64,000 bases of DNA from Actinostola sp. cb2023 (Eukaryota > Cnidaria > Anthozoa > Actiniaria > Actinostolidae): the NCBI GenBank assembly GCA_033675265.1, contig JAUJYZ010000228.1, forward strand, positions 98,501 through 162,500. Direction: 5' to 3'. Shown piece by piece: positions 21,905-34,233 of the stretch (position 1 is the first letter of the stretch; each line of letters starts with the position of its first letter). The notes beneath the pieces were generated by a model that saw only the letters and a program-made list of their open reading frames with translations, was not told the origin of the DNA and searched no databases. A program made the position numbers and the translations under genes.

Positions 21905-22395
21905 ATGGCAGTCTGGGATTGCAAAAATATTAATTTTGAAAAGAGATACAGTGAAGGCAGTTGGGGACTGCAAAAAGTTGAATATTGTAAATATATTCAA
22001 TGAAGTCAGTCAGGGACTGCAAAGAGTTTAATTTTGTAAAGAGATACTGTGACAGCAGTCAGGGACCGTGAAGAGTTTAATTTTGAAGAGAGGCAGTCAG
22101 GGACTGTGAAGAGTTTAATTTTGAAAAGAGATACTGTGAAGGCAGTCGGAGACTGCGAAGAGTTTTAATTTTGTAAATATATTCTGTGAAGGCAGTCGGG
22201 GACTGAAAAAAGTTTAATAATTATTGTCTAAAGAGATTCTGTGAAGGCAGCCGGGGACTGCGAAGAGTTTAATATTGAAGAGAGATAATGTGAATTGGCG
22301 ACTGTAAAAAGCTTAATTTTGTATAGATTTTCTGTGAAGTCAGCCGGGCACTGTGAAGAGTTTAATTTTGAAGAGAGGCAGTCAGGGATGGCAAA
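21905..22395 (+). repeat. Minisatellite of about 50-60 bp units
   Basis: Around eight degenerate units share GGCAGTCGGGGACTGCGAAG, AGTTTAATTTTG and GAGATACTGTGAA. The units vary in length through small indels. No coding function is apparent. Confidence 0.85.
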
Positions 22396-22840
22396 CTGTT
22401 TAAAATTAATTTTTATTTTTAAAGTGGATCACATGTATATCAACGATTTTCCAGTTATCCAAGTAAGTTTAATTTGCTAATGACCAAGATGAGCGGACAG
22501 CGAACAGGTCGGGACTGGGAATGAGCTGGCAGAATGGGCTAGAAACAGGACTTGGACTGAGTTAAGCCTGGCTTTGGGAGGAAAACCACAGGTCCAAAAA
22601 AACTGAGGCTCAAGTTTACAGTGTTATTGGTGATCAACGCCACTTCATCCCAAGAATTTGTGGAATATATTTCTCAACTGAAACGTTTGTGTCTACTGCT
22701 TATATGTAAGAAGAAAACACTATGCCATTGTGCTTGTCGGAAAATACTTCATGTATGTAATAATAATAATAATAATAATATATATATAATTATTTATATA
22801 GCACACTCTCCAGAATTGCCCAAATGTGCTTTACAATATA

Positions 22841-23114
22841 CACCTATTTCAACTAACGTTGTCGCGTTCAAAGCAACAAGCATCAAGCCAAGATCAAAGT
22901 GAATGCTGGTTTTGTGTTGGCAAATTATTCAAATCAGACCTATTTTCTATGGAACGAAGTGTGATATGCAAACAAGCACATGAAAATGTTCACATTTTGT
23001 AATTATTCCTCATAGAAACAACTGTGATTTAAATAATTGTCAGCACATAACCAGCATTCACTTCAGTCTTGGCTTGACGCTTGTTGTTTTGAACGCGACA
23101 ACTTGAAATAGGTG
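22841..23114. mobile_element. Palindromic MITE with TA target duplication
   Basis: The left end CACCTATTTCAA and right end TTGAAATAGGTG are inverted, and the match runs about 75 bp inward (GTTGTCGCGTTCAAA, GCATCAAGCCAAGA, GTGAATGCTGG). TA lies on each side (22839-22840, 23115-23116). This fits the Tc1/mariner group. It interrupts a stretch that begins with a (TAA)n run at 22757-22785. Confidence 0.8.
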
Positions 23115-23296
23115 TACAAGTCTAAAAACTAAGCATGAGGAAAAAAAATATATATATATATATAGATGTTAAAATATAAAGAACAATAATAAATGCTAAC
23201 TATGTAATACAAAATGTCAGAGCCTAAATGAATGTAATGAATGTAATGTATGTAATAGATAAAAGGCTTTGAAAGTTTTAACAAATGTTCAAAACG

Positions 23297-23321
23297 TTTT
23301 CGACCATTGGGTCATCTTCAG
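23297..23321 (-). ncRNA. Second hammerhead-like core (variant)
   Basis: The minus strand reads CTGAAGA, then a perfect 4-bp helix GACC/GGTC with loop CAAT, then GAAAA. This has the CUGANGA and GAAA boxes of a hammerhead with a minimal stem II, as in the motif at 21514-21541. Upstream ATGTAATGAATG-type repeats resemble retroelement terminal sequence. Function is unproven. Confidence 0.35.
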
Positions 23322-24069
23322 TGAATGAAGCGTTCAGTGTTCAGTATGCAGTTATGGTATCTACGATAATGTAATGTAATTATTGAAAGTCCCAATGTTG
23401 ATAAATGAAATAACATGCAAGATATCTGGCATGAATTGCTATGCCTGCAAAGCATTAAGTTTGTAAAGGAATCATGTTGTGAAGGCATTCCGGGACTACA
23501 AGAAGTTTAGGTTTGTAATATCATGTTAACGTCACCTATCAGTCTAGGTTGGCACCTGGACACCATTCACACCATAAGGGGACCTTCTCAGTGTTTCAAT
23601 TTCAAACCTATTTCAATTCCGCACTTGTGACATTTCAAAAAATATTTTGTTTGTGCACGGTCACGGTTGAACAAATAAAAACCAAACAAATAATTATTGG
23701 GTACATCTTATTTCAAAATATCGCCAATTATTAACTTTTAGTTAATTTATTCAAGTGTAGCAAAGTTCATGTCATTTGCGCTGTCTCAGAACTCAAATTT
23801 GCTTTTGTTAGCTCATCAGAAAGAAAATATTACAAACTATCTAAACTGATGTTCCACAGGAGGAAATACTCCAGATTCGAGTTGTTAGCACCACTGTACT
23901 ACTTGACAAAAGATGCATGTTTGCAGGGTTAGCCTCGAGAGTGTAAATTATTCACAAATACCAACGAGAATGCGAACAAATATTATTGACATTGGACGAT
24001 AGAACACCTCCAGTTAGAGAGTAATCCATGGAATTATAAAATAGTGTTTGTATTGTGTATTGTCCAATA

Positions 24070-24228
24070 GACCGAATGCAAAAATGGCTCTGAAATTTAA
24101 ATAGTCATTGTTTTTGACCGACTAACCTCGTGTCCATGTGAAATCTCTTTTGTGCAGCATCATGGACACGAGGCTACTTAGTCCATAACAATTGTTATTT
24201 AAATTAACAGCCATTTTTGCATTTGGTC
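24070..24228. mobile_element. Palindromic MITE with TA flanks, left arm of foldback element 1
   Basis: The ends GACCGAATGCAAAAATGGCT and its inverse complement near 24209-24228 pair, and inner blocks CTCGTGTCCATG and CATGGACACGAGG also pair. TA lies outside both ends. A partial relative with the same start is near 33036. A wider inverted pair (GTTAGCCTCGAG near 23931 and CTCGAGGCTAAC near 24280) encloses it, so it may sit inside another MITE. Confidence 0.75.
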
Positions 24229-24815
24229 TATGTCAACAACATTTGTTCCCAAATTAGTATTTGTAAATCATTTACACTGACTCGAGGCTAACACTGCATA
24301 CATACCTCTGCTGTATGAATTTACAGCAGTATCTACCAACTCGAAAGTGGACTATTTCAAATTTGCAGAAAATTGCCGTTTCCCTTGAGCAATCGAGCGT
24401 GTTGTGATCTTCGACCAAATTTAAGAGGTGAAATTTTATGTTCGATTTTTAAACAGATTCTGAAAGTTTATCTCGTCTATTTTGATAATCTGTGAAATTT
24501 CAGTTATCTTTCCTGGAGTGGTCATCAAAAACTACAGTGTATCGCAGGTGACATGCAGCTGCTCAGAAGAGCTGTTGTGATTGGATACTATTGTCTATTC
24601 ATTCTATTGTTTTGTTTCTATTGTTTTACTATTTAGTAATAGTACTATTTCACGGACATATGGTTTGCACTCTAATAAGGCTTCATAATGGGAATATTTA
24701 ACCATTTATTTATCTGAAATATGTGAAAAAACTGAAGTGAACGTGACATTCTACACCATCAAAATGTTTCCACATTTCCCAAGAAAATCACGAACTGTCA
24801 TAAACAACTAGTATA

Positions 24816-24986
24816 CAAGCATCAAGAGTTCCAGACTTCCGGTATTATTACAAAGGAAAAGTGAGCACCAATTCTAGACACAGGGAGCCCAAGCTATGTT
24901 TTTGCTCACTTGGTGCTCACTTTTCCTTTGTAATAACCTCACAATGCATTGCGCGCGTACCGGAAGTCTGGAACTCTTGATGCTTG
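24816..24986. mobile_element. Palindromic MITE with TA target duplication
   Basis: Ends CAAGCATCAAGAGTTCCAGA and its inverse complement pair, continuing through CTTCCGGTA and ATTACAAAGGAAAAGTGAGC. TA flanks both sides (24814-24815, 24987-24988). The unit is 171 bp with a short unpaired loop. Confidence 0.8.
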
Positions 24987-25210
24987 TATTGGAAATTGTT
25001 GGCAAACTAACCTGAGTTGATTATGATGCCTTGATGAATTTTCTTACAAAGTAATTATTAAAGTCGACAGCTAATGCAAATTACTTTGTTTACTAAAACA
25101 TCCCAGCAAGAACAGTAGTCACACAACACAAATGTGTCATACTTATTTTTCCTATGAGAACTAAATGTTCAGTATTAGAGTATATGTATATCAGCTAACT
25201 ACGGCCTTAC

Positions 25211-26770
25211 ATGCATTTTAATTCGTCAAAACCATTGATTTCGTTTCACTTATTTATTTTTTTATTCATTCCATTGGTCTCATTCGTTTCAACCATTTAT
25301 TTCATTTCACTCAATAATTTTTTTCGTTCACTTCATTCGTCTTGTTCTTTTCAACCATATATTTCATTTCACTCATTTATTTTTTCATTCACTTCATTCG
25401 TCTCATTCTTTTCAACCATTTACTTCATTTCACTCTTTTTTGTTCATTCGTTTCATTCGCTTCAACCATTGAATTAGTTTCACTCATTAATTTTTTCATT
25501 CGTTTCATTCCTTCATTTGTTTCAACCTTTGATTTCATTTCACTCATTTATTTTTTTTATTAATTCCAATCATCTCATTCATTTCAACCATTCATTTCAC
25601 TCACTAATTTTTTGCGCTCACTTCATTCTTCTTGTTCTTTTCAACCATTGATTTCATTTCACTCATTTATTTTTTCGTTCACTTCATTCGTCTCATTCTT
25701 TTCAACTATTTACTTCATTTCACTCATTTTTTTAAAATTCGTTTCAACCATTGAATTCGTTTCATTCTTTTTTTTTTGGTTCGTTTCATTTGTCTCATTC
25801 GTTTCAACCATTTATTTCATTTCACTCAATAATTTTTTTCGTTCACTTCATTCGTCTTGTTCTTTTCAACCATATATTTCATTTCACTCATTTATTTTTT
25901 CGTTCACTTCATTCGTCTCATTCTTTTCAACCATTTACTTCATTTCACTCTTTTTTGTTCATTTGTTTCATTCGCTTCAACCATTGAATTCGTTTCACTC
26001 ATTAATTTTTTCGTTCGTTTCATTCCTTCATTTGTTTCAACCTTTGATTTCATTTCACTCATTTATTTTTTTTATTAATTCCAATCATCTCATTCATTTC
26101 AACCATTCATTTCACTTACTAATTTTTTGCGCTCACTTCATTCTTCTTGTTCTTTTCAACCATTGATTTCATTTCACTCATTTATTTTTTCGTTCACTTC
26201 ATTCGTCTCATTCTTTTCAACCATTTACTTCATTTCATTCATTTTTTTAAAATTCGTTTCAACCATTGAATTCGTTTCACTCATTTATTTTTTATTTGTT
26301 CCATTTGTCTCATTCGCTTCAACCATTTATTTCATTTCATTCTTTTTTTTTGGTTCGTTTCATTTGTCTCGTTCGTTTCAACCATTTAGTTAATTTCACT
26401 CTTTTTTTTTCCGTTTCAATCCTTCATTCGTTTCAACCTTTGATTTGATTTCACTCATTTATTTATAATTCATTCCATTTGTCTCATTCATTTCAACCAT
26501 TGATTTCACTCATTTAATTTTTTTTATTTGTTCCATTCATCTCATTCGTTTCAACCATTGATTTCATTTCACTCATTAATTTTTTTCATTCATCTCATTC
26601 GCTTCAACCATTTATTTCGTCTCACTCATTAATTTTTTTATTTCTTCCATTCGTATCATTCATTTCAACCATTGATTTCATTTCACTCATTAATTTTTTC
26701 ATTCGTCTCATTCGTTTCAGCCATTTATTTTGCTTCATTCTTTAATTTTTTTATTCATTTCACTCATTGA
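25211..26770 (+). repeat. TTCATTTCACTCATT-type complex tandem repeat, core of foldback element 1
   Basis: Units of roughly 45-60 bp recur, built from TTCAACCATT, TCATTTCACTCATT, TTCATTCGTCTCATTC and T-runs. A longer period of about 515 bp is also visible: 25310-25590 is repeated almost unchanged at 25825-26105, and 25612 onward recurs at 26127 onward. The S/F/H-rich open frames here simply read the repeat. Confidence 0.88.
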
Positions 26771-29700
26771 ATTTCAATCATTTGAGAGCAGTAGTATGAA
26801 AAATAAGAATGACATTCAATGCCATATTTGTGTTGCGTGACTACTGTCTTGCTGGGATATTTTAGTGAACAAAGAAATTTGCATTTGCTGTCTACTTTAT
26901 TTAATAATTACTTTGTAATGAAAATTGATCAAGGCATCCAACTCTCATATAATGCATCATAATCCACTCAGGTCTTCCAATACTAGTTCTTTATGATAAC
27001 ATTAGTTGTTTGCAATTTTCACGGGAAATATGTTGAACTTCAGTTTTTTCACATATTTCAGATAAATAAATGGTAAATATTCCCATTGTGAAGCTTTTTT
27101 ATCATCCATATCATTTCTAGGGATTACTTTTTTGCAGTGGTCAAGTTGAAAGAATTTGTAGTGCAGATAGTTTCTTTCTTCAGGACTATTGCAGGTTTAA
27201 AAAATGTCTCGATTTTATCCTCCTAAAAGGATATGGTGTGTGCGAATTGAGTGATGGGTTTAACAATGAAAAACATTCTGAAAACGACATTTGTGAATTT
27301 AATATAAACCACACAAAATCCATGTCAAACACAAAATCAAAGTCTGATGTTTTACTTTGGAATTTCTTATAAAAGCTTGTTGGATAAACCTTTGTACATA
27401 TAAATATTGGCAGCCCCAACAATGTTGGTGGTGATGACCTGGGTTTGTTTTTCAATTCATGGGATTTGTTCTTCAATCCAGCTTCCCATTGACAAATCAT
27501 CAATCAACCCAATGGTCATTCTTTCAGAGAAATGCATTGGGAGAGGACACATTCTGTGAAACAAACAAAGGTGGAAGTACATGGCCGTCTCCGAGTACAT
27601 TGATTCTTGTGGTATTCTAGCACTTGCAATCCATAATGATATAGAATGGCCATGAAGAGTGACAAATCATCCATGGCAAAAACAAAGTGAAAGCCAATTC
27701 ACTAATAGTTGAATATGGAACAGTGGAAAATACTAATGCAGAGTGGAAAACTCATGGATTGGAAATGGTTTATGGAATAGGGAACCAAATAAAAATAGGA
27801 CATGGGAGAAAAAGGTTTTCAATGCAGATCAAACAAATGAAAAGAACAAGTTCACAGGAGTTGATGATGTTGGAGTGAGTGAGTGACCACTTTCCCCATT
27901 TCATCCCAATAACTCATCGATGCTATACAATCCACAAGTTAAAACTGTGGTCTGTATCTTTCATATAGGTATAGAAAAGGATTTTGTCATGTGGGCCCAT
28001 TCTTATATCATGGCAAAATCCTGTACCTATGTGAGGATACAAACCACATTTGAATCATTGTCCACTGCTCCACATTAAACTACATTGAAACAGGCCCTCA
28101 CAATCTCTTTGCCATGGAAGGTAAGTCACTACAGGTGGTCATTCCAGATCATCAGTGGTGTAATGCTTTGTAAGTCAATGTTTTAAATGGCACCCATATA
28201 TGTCCACCATTATTGGATTACTGGAACTTAACCTCTCCCAATACATTTTCCTTATTGCAGTGATAAGTATGGCTGGACTATTACAATAACTGTAATACAA
28301 AATAATGCAAAACCCATGTGTGGGCATGTTAACAAACTTCTAGGCTGTAGTATATCACCAACATTATTGGGGCAGCCAACAATTGATGTAGTTTACTCAA
28401 TTCTCCTAATCACTAAATAATAATAACCAAATGAACTTTGCTACACTTTGAATAAATTAACTAAAAGTTAATAATATTGGCAATATTTTGAAATAAGATG
28501 CACAAAATAATTCAAGTTTGCTCGGTTTTTATTTGTCCAACCGTGACCGTGCACAAACAAAATATTTTTTGAAATGCCAAACGTTCAGCCAATAAACAGC
28601 ACACATGATTTTTTTGTCCACTACCTGTGCAGGATTTTGGGGTGAGATGAGAAGATGATGCGAGGAGACATTCGATTTGGACCATTTTTTTAATTCCTGG
28701 GTTAACTTTTTGAGCTGCAGGTGTCACATGCCAATGTGTGACCAGCGGCCTTCCACTCCTACAGCCATATGCAAGTCCACTACCATTTGGAAAGCCAACC
28801 CTCTATTACTGATGTTTCCATTCGGTATATATAGATGAAAAAAGTGGTCCTCCAACAAATGTTGAACATTGTTAAAGCAAAACACTACGCATGGCCACTA
28901 ATTATGTGCACAATCGTCAGATTATAATGCAGGTGGGATGTATTTACAAAAGATATTATCAATGTAGTGTGCTTAGCAAAAGTATGGGTTTCTTTACGAT
29001 TGCATTTTTTCGCACATTCATAATGTGTTATATATATATAGTCTTCGGGATTCCCGACCTAAACTGAAAAAGTGGCTAAATTCCTGTAAAATTATAAGAA
29101 AACAACTGGTAAAACATCAATTCCTGTAAATACTGTATGTTGTTTTTGAGGAAAATAGTATGAATGTTCAAAAGAAAAGTTGTCAAAGGGGACAAATATT
29201 GGCCAATTATCCAGGATACCCATAGGCATGACGGTTCTAATATTATGACCAGCGGTAGTAAGACGTCATTAATTTCATGGTGCTTGAACACGTGTACTCT
29301 TTGGTCTTTGACGAATATACAATGTGCATACACTAGCTCAGAAAAGAAATGTGTTAAAGAAAGTGAAGGCTCTACATGTTCATAGCAACTAACAAGTGAA
29401 TATTTGGTGAGATTGTCTACCACTTTATACCAGCCATGTACTGGGAGGAGGAAGAGTGCTAGAACATAAACAAATGAATAGCTGGTCATCCACACATCTA
29501 TATGTTATACTAGAAAGAGAACCACAAGTTTATATTTACAGTCATTTATCAGAGTTGAAGCCATAAAAGTTGCTACTACAATTGACGGCAAATACTTGAA
29601 TACTTGTATAAACCTCGCCTTGAGTGATTTAAGCTGGCCTAAAATCCCTTTACTGTGCACAAATCTCCTCCATTATATTATTTAGTAGTCCTAATATTAA

Positions 29701-30379
29701 AGATTGGCTTTTGATGAAAGGTGACGAAAACAAAGACGTGTATCAGGTGAAATCAACTCATTGTTTATCACTCATCACAAGGCAGCAGGTTGCCATTTTG
29801 AAATACAGGAAGCCCAAACATATAAGTAAACTTACAAAGAGAACCAAAGCATTTTTACTCATCGCTGTGCAGGCTGGCCATACAAATGTCAAAAAGATGA
29901 ATTTTCCCATCATCTCTACATTTAAAATGTGTTAATAAATATTATACTACTGCCTTCTTTATATATTATCAATTGTTACAACTTGCCAGAATTTAATTAC
30001 AAATCCACAAGTTGGCCACAGAGTGCCTTTCAATTATTCTGTTTACAAATATTGGAGTTAATAAAAAATGTTGGCAAATTGCTGTTGGTACAGGGTGTAG
30101 TTGGCATGAAGACGTGTGGCCAAGAGTCTGAGTGTAGTCAATCAAGTGTCTCGAACATAATATTCTAATGTGCACGCTAATGCACCTTAGATTTTAGAAC
30201 TGATAATGCTGAAGGTTAGTGGGAAAGATGATTTGAATGAACATTGTTTCTGGATTGAACTGTAGGATTGTGATTTCAAGAGTTCATTTAAACTTTTCAC
30301 TGCATTTACAATCTTATTGAAAAGTCAAGATATGTGAAGCTTCATCAAGCTTAGAAGATGGGGTAATGGGGGTTCTGGA

Positions 30380-31000
30380 TCAACACCAGAGGTCCCCTAG
30401 AACAAATACTACAGACACATATGGTTGGACTTATGGAGCTTTACATAACACCAGAGGTTCCCTAGTACAAACACTACGGAAACAGACGTTCGGACTTACG
30501 GAGCTTTACCCCACGCCAGAGGTCCTCTAGTACAAACACTACGGAAACATATGTTCGGACTTACGGAGTTTAACCCCGCGCCAGAGGTCCCCTAGTACGA
30601 ACACTACAGAAAACGTTCGGACTTCGAGATCTTACAGAGGTCCCCTAGTACAAAGTTTACGGAAACATATCTAACCCCACGCCAGAGGTCCCCTAGTACA
30701 AACACTACGGAAACATACGTTCGGACTTACGGAGTTTAATCTCACGCCAGAGGTCCCCTAGTACAAACACTACAGAAACATACATTCGGACTTACAGACC
30801 TTTACCTCACACCAGAGGCCCCTTAGTACGAACACTACAGAAACATACGTTTGGACTTACGGAGTTTAACCTCACGCCAGGGGTCCCCTAGTACGTACAC
30901 TACAGAAACATACGTTCGGACTTACGGAGTTTAACCTCACGTCAGAGGTCCCCTAGTACGAACACTATGGAAACATACATTCAGACTACTGGTTCAAACC
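30380..31000 (+). repeat. About 64-bp minisatellite, core of foldback element 2
   Basis: Nine to ten units share GCCAGAGGTCCCCTAGTAC, AAACACTACGGAAACATACG and TTCGGACTTACGGAGTTTA. One unit is shortened near 30610-30670. Confidence 0.88.
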
Positions 31001-31232
31001 CAGCAGCGAGGCGAAGCTGAACAATCTGGGGGTTGGATCAGAACCCTGATTTATCCCTTCTTCTGAGCTTGCATGATGTGCTTCTTCATGGTAAGCTTCC
31101 GACAGAAATTGAAAAGTATGTTGTAATGTTTGAGACATTTCAATAAATGTGACACGAGCTGTTAATTCAACTTACTGAATTCATGATTACTGTGCTGTGC
31201 GTCATACCGTTGCCACTTAGATAAAGTTTTAG

Positions 31233-31452
31233 ATAAGTTTTTCACATCTTTTTGACAACTTTGATTTGTACTTTTACCGTTCACCAATCAGTTTTTAGCG
31301 GCTTACTTTGATGTAGTGATATAGGCACAGTTTCTAATTAGCGTGTTACTACGAACTCTGCCCATCACTGTATCAAAGTAAGCCGCTAAAAGCTGATTGG
31401 TGAACGGTAAAAGTACAAATCAAAGTAGTTAAAACGATGTCAAAAACTTATC
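31233..31452. mobile_element. Palindromic MITE
   Basis: The left block (GATAAGTTTTTCACATC, then TTTGATTTGTACTTTTACCG and TTCACCAATCAG) is repeated in inverse complement at the right (GATTGGTGAACGG through AAAACTTATC). About 90 bp pair on each side of a short loop. The exact ends and target duplication are uncertain. Confidence 0.7.
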
Positions 31453-32374
31453 CGACTGTAAAGATAAATTGTAAAGAGACCGAAAAAAGACCCTCCTCTA
31501 CTTCATTGGGAACCCTGTATAACGGGTCTCTCCTGCACCTGCAATGACATCTGGGGTGCTTACCTGTTAGCCGGAAAAACTGGAAAATCCGCTTCGAAAA
31601 TCAAATTGTATGTGTAATTCCGATCTGAAAGTTCCGGAAAACTCGGTCTTCCATTTCAGATAATCCACTTTTCTCGTTCTGTTTTGTATGTGATTTGTGG
31701 CAGGATTTAGGCACACCTACCAAAATCTGCACGTAATTTCACCTGACCTGAACTTCCGTTTATTTAAGCCATTCATGATTGTTATTCTGTGTGTCCAAAG
31801 CTACTGATTAACGTCATATTTCTGCCAAATATAATCTGTTTACGTTCCATAACCTATGAAGACATGTTTGAAGACTTAGCCTGCATGACTTACGATGCAT
31901 GAAAACTGACATGAATATTACTGAAGTGATTGTTTTACCTACTTTGAAAACACATTTGAATTCCCGCCTAAAAAGCTGTCAGGCAGTATCACTGTATCGC
32001 TGATACAGACACTGATGTTTTATTCATCAGTATCTGTCTCAGGGTATATAGATCCATGCATGTGACAGATTCAACCAACTCGGTTGGATCAATTGCTCAT
32101 GAATTATTGAGGTTTAGAACAAGACATACACAGTTTTTGCAAAACGGCAAATTAACGGTTGCATGTAAAAGTAATGAGGAAACAAAGGCACCATGTGGCC
32201 AACTCGTGGATTTGTAAGTAAATGCTGGCAAGTTGTAACAGTTGATAATATATAAAGAAGGCAGTAGTATAATATTTATTAATGAATTTATAATGTAGAG
32301 ATGATAGGAAAAGACTTATTTTCAACATATGTCGGTTTGTTGAACTTTTCAAGAATATAATAGATATAATATAC

Positions 32375-32622
32375 AGTCAATGTCATTAAGGTTGTCCACC
32401 TCGGAAAAGTACATTTCGACATTCACGCACTTCTAGAGAAGGAAGAAATTGCAGTTGTCCGGCTGCCATACTCGGTAATCGTATTGACTCGGTAATCGTA
32501 TTGTGCACAAAACGAATATATAATGAGACACGTGATTTTGTGAATGTGTAAAAGTGCAAATGTGTAAACGTACCAATGTGTAAATGTGCTTTCCGAGGTG
32601 GACAACCTTAATGACATTGACT
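32375..32622. mobile_element. MITE with perfect terminal inverted repeats, right arm of foldback element 2
   Basis: Ends AGTCAATGTCATTAAGG and the following TTGTCCACCTCGGAAA are perfectly inverted at 32590-32622. The interior contains a doubled CTCGGTAATCGTATTG. The 248-bp unit is non-coding; two minus-strand open frames within it are incidental. Confidence 0.8.
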
Positions 32623-33350
32623 ACATACATATATAATATAATATAATAGATCTTTTTGTTTCATATTGGGAATTCACTAGGGTTGGTTAGAGTTTTTTTG
32701 TATTGGGTGGGACGTGGTGTACAGTATTGTTAAGGGGACTTTGTGTCCCATTACACAACACCTGCCTTGTGGGCGATTCTTGAAAATGATCATAATAATA
32801 TAGTGTATGCAGAGTAAAATATGCAGAGTAAAGGGATTTTAGCCCAGCATAGATCAGTCAATGCGATGTTTATATAAAGTATTCAAGTATTTTCCATTGA
32901 TCGTTGTAGCAACTTCTGCTTCTCTTTCTAGTAAAACATAAAATAGATGTGTGGACAATCAACTATTTGTGTGTTTATTTTCTAGCACAATGTCTAATGA
33001 ACGTTATTCATCCTTCCCGTAAATGGCTGGTATATAGACCGAATGCAATAATGGCTAAGAACACAACAAAAAGTGCCGTTTATACAGATAGTTTGCGTCT
33101 TAGATAATATGAGTCTTATTTACGCTCGTATAAATGGCCCTATTATATAACACATTGCTCATGAGAGACTATTCAATCGTACAAAACCCCTTTCTCTAAA
33201 CACACCAGCTTTGATAATATCATTTTGTAAAGATATCCCATTTGCATTATAATCTGACGGTTGTGCACATAATTAGTGGTCATGCATAATGTCTTGGCTT
33301 TGACATTGTCCCACATTTGTCGGAGGACAACTATTTGTCATCTATATATA

Positions 33351-33625
33351 GCTAATTGCATAATCGTTGTCGGGTTGAAAATCATAAATCATAGAAGCTG
33401 AGACCGCAAGGATGGATGGGAAATCATTTCATAACCCGCATTACATACAGATATATTCAATGTTCTCATAGTTTTGAAGGTATATGAGCTATTTAACTAA
33501 GATCCTACAAGTCTGGATAAAAAGGTTGATCATTTGATGGTGTCATTTGAGAGTTTTAATTACCCAGAATTCCTTTTGGTCATAGCTTTCATGATTTTCA
33601 ACCCGACAATGATTATGCAATTAGC
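33351..33625. mobile_element. Palindromic MITE with TA duplication and a paralogous empty site
   Basis: Ends GCTAATTGCATAATC and GATTATGCAATTAGC pair, followed inward by TTGTCGGGTTGAAAATCAT. TA flanks both sides (33349-33350, 33626-33627). The inverted arm at about 28828-28836 shows the same flank (CATCTATATATACC on its minus strand) without the insert, so the borders are confirmed by a natural empty site. The minus-strand frame at 33560-33742 is incidental. Confidence 0.85.
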
Positions 33626-34046
33626 TATATACCAAATTAAAACTTGAGTAATAGCGAGGTGGTTATGGAAATGGAACAGGACTGCACATGGCTTTAGGAG
33701 TGGAAGACTCAGGTCACACATGGCACATGACATGCGGCTCAAAAGTTAACACAGGAATTTAACAATGTCTCAAAAATAATATCCCCCTCTCACATCATCT
33801 TCCCATCTCACCCCCAATAACTAATTAAAAGTGTTTAGTTGGCATGTACTCTGAGTTTAGTTTGAGTGTACTACACACCGACTACACTCAGATTCCATGC
33901 CAACTATATGCAAAAAAAGTCCAAAAACTTCTAAGCGGTACTGTATACCATTATGTAGTTCTGTAAGATGCTTTTGATGAAGCATGCTGATCGTTCAAAC
34001 CTTCGAACCACCCCTGGTGAAGGGCCTGCTTTATAGTCACATGCTA

Positions 34047-34233
34047 CTACCGAAATCACTTGACTGTTAGCACCGCCAATGTGACATTTGTTTCTCACTC
34101 TTTTCTGTTCAATGGAGACCTACTTGAATGTCACATGTCCATTTGGAGCTCTCCAAATGGTCACGTGAGTTAACCGAAATTCAAAACGTGATCGATCGTT
34201 ATTTTGGCGGTAACAGTCGAGTGATTTCGGTAG
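34047..34233. mobile_element. Palindromic MITE with TA flanks
   Basis: Ends CTACCGAAATCACT and its inverse complement pair and continue with GACTGTTA and CCGCCAA. TA lies at 34045-34046 and 34234-34235. It sits within a block of about 750 bp (33840-34590) that interrupts the right arm of foldback element 2. Confidence 0.65.

Larger units (their letters stand above)
23610..28610. mobile_element. Foldback-like element 1: long inverted repeats around a tandem-repeat core
   Basis: Segments match in inverted order about a centre near 26000. 23634-23775 pairs with 28431-28576 (shared ATTTCAAAAAATATTTTG), 24660-24760 with 27000-27110 (shared ATCTGAAATATGTGAAAAAA), and 25015-25200 with 26785-26975 (shared TCCCAGCAAGACAGTAGTCA-like sequence). 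The middle (25211-26770) is tandem repeat. Long inverted arms with repetitive centres and no clear transposase are typical of foldback/TU-type elements. The arms are diverged and carry MITE insertions. The right arm's outer end is shared with the next element. Confidence 0.65.

Noticed and set aside
29076..29495. 139-codon minus-strand frame
   Set aside because: It lies in an arm of an inverted-repeat element, has no known motif, and is AT-rich with leucine and phenylalanine runs expected by chance.
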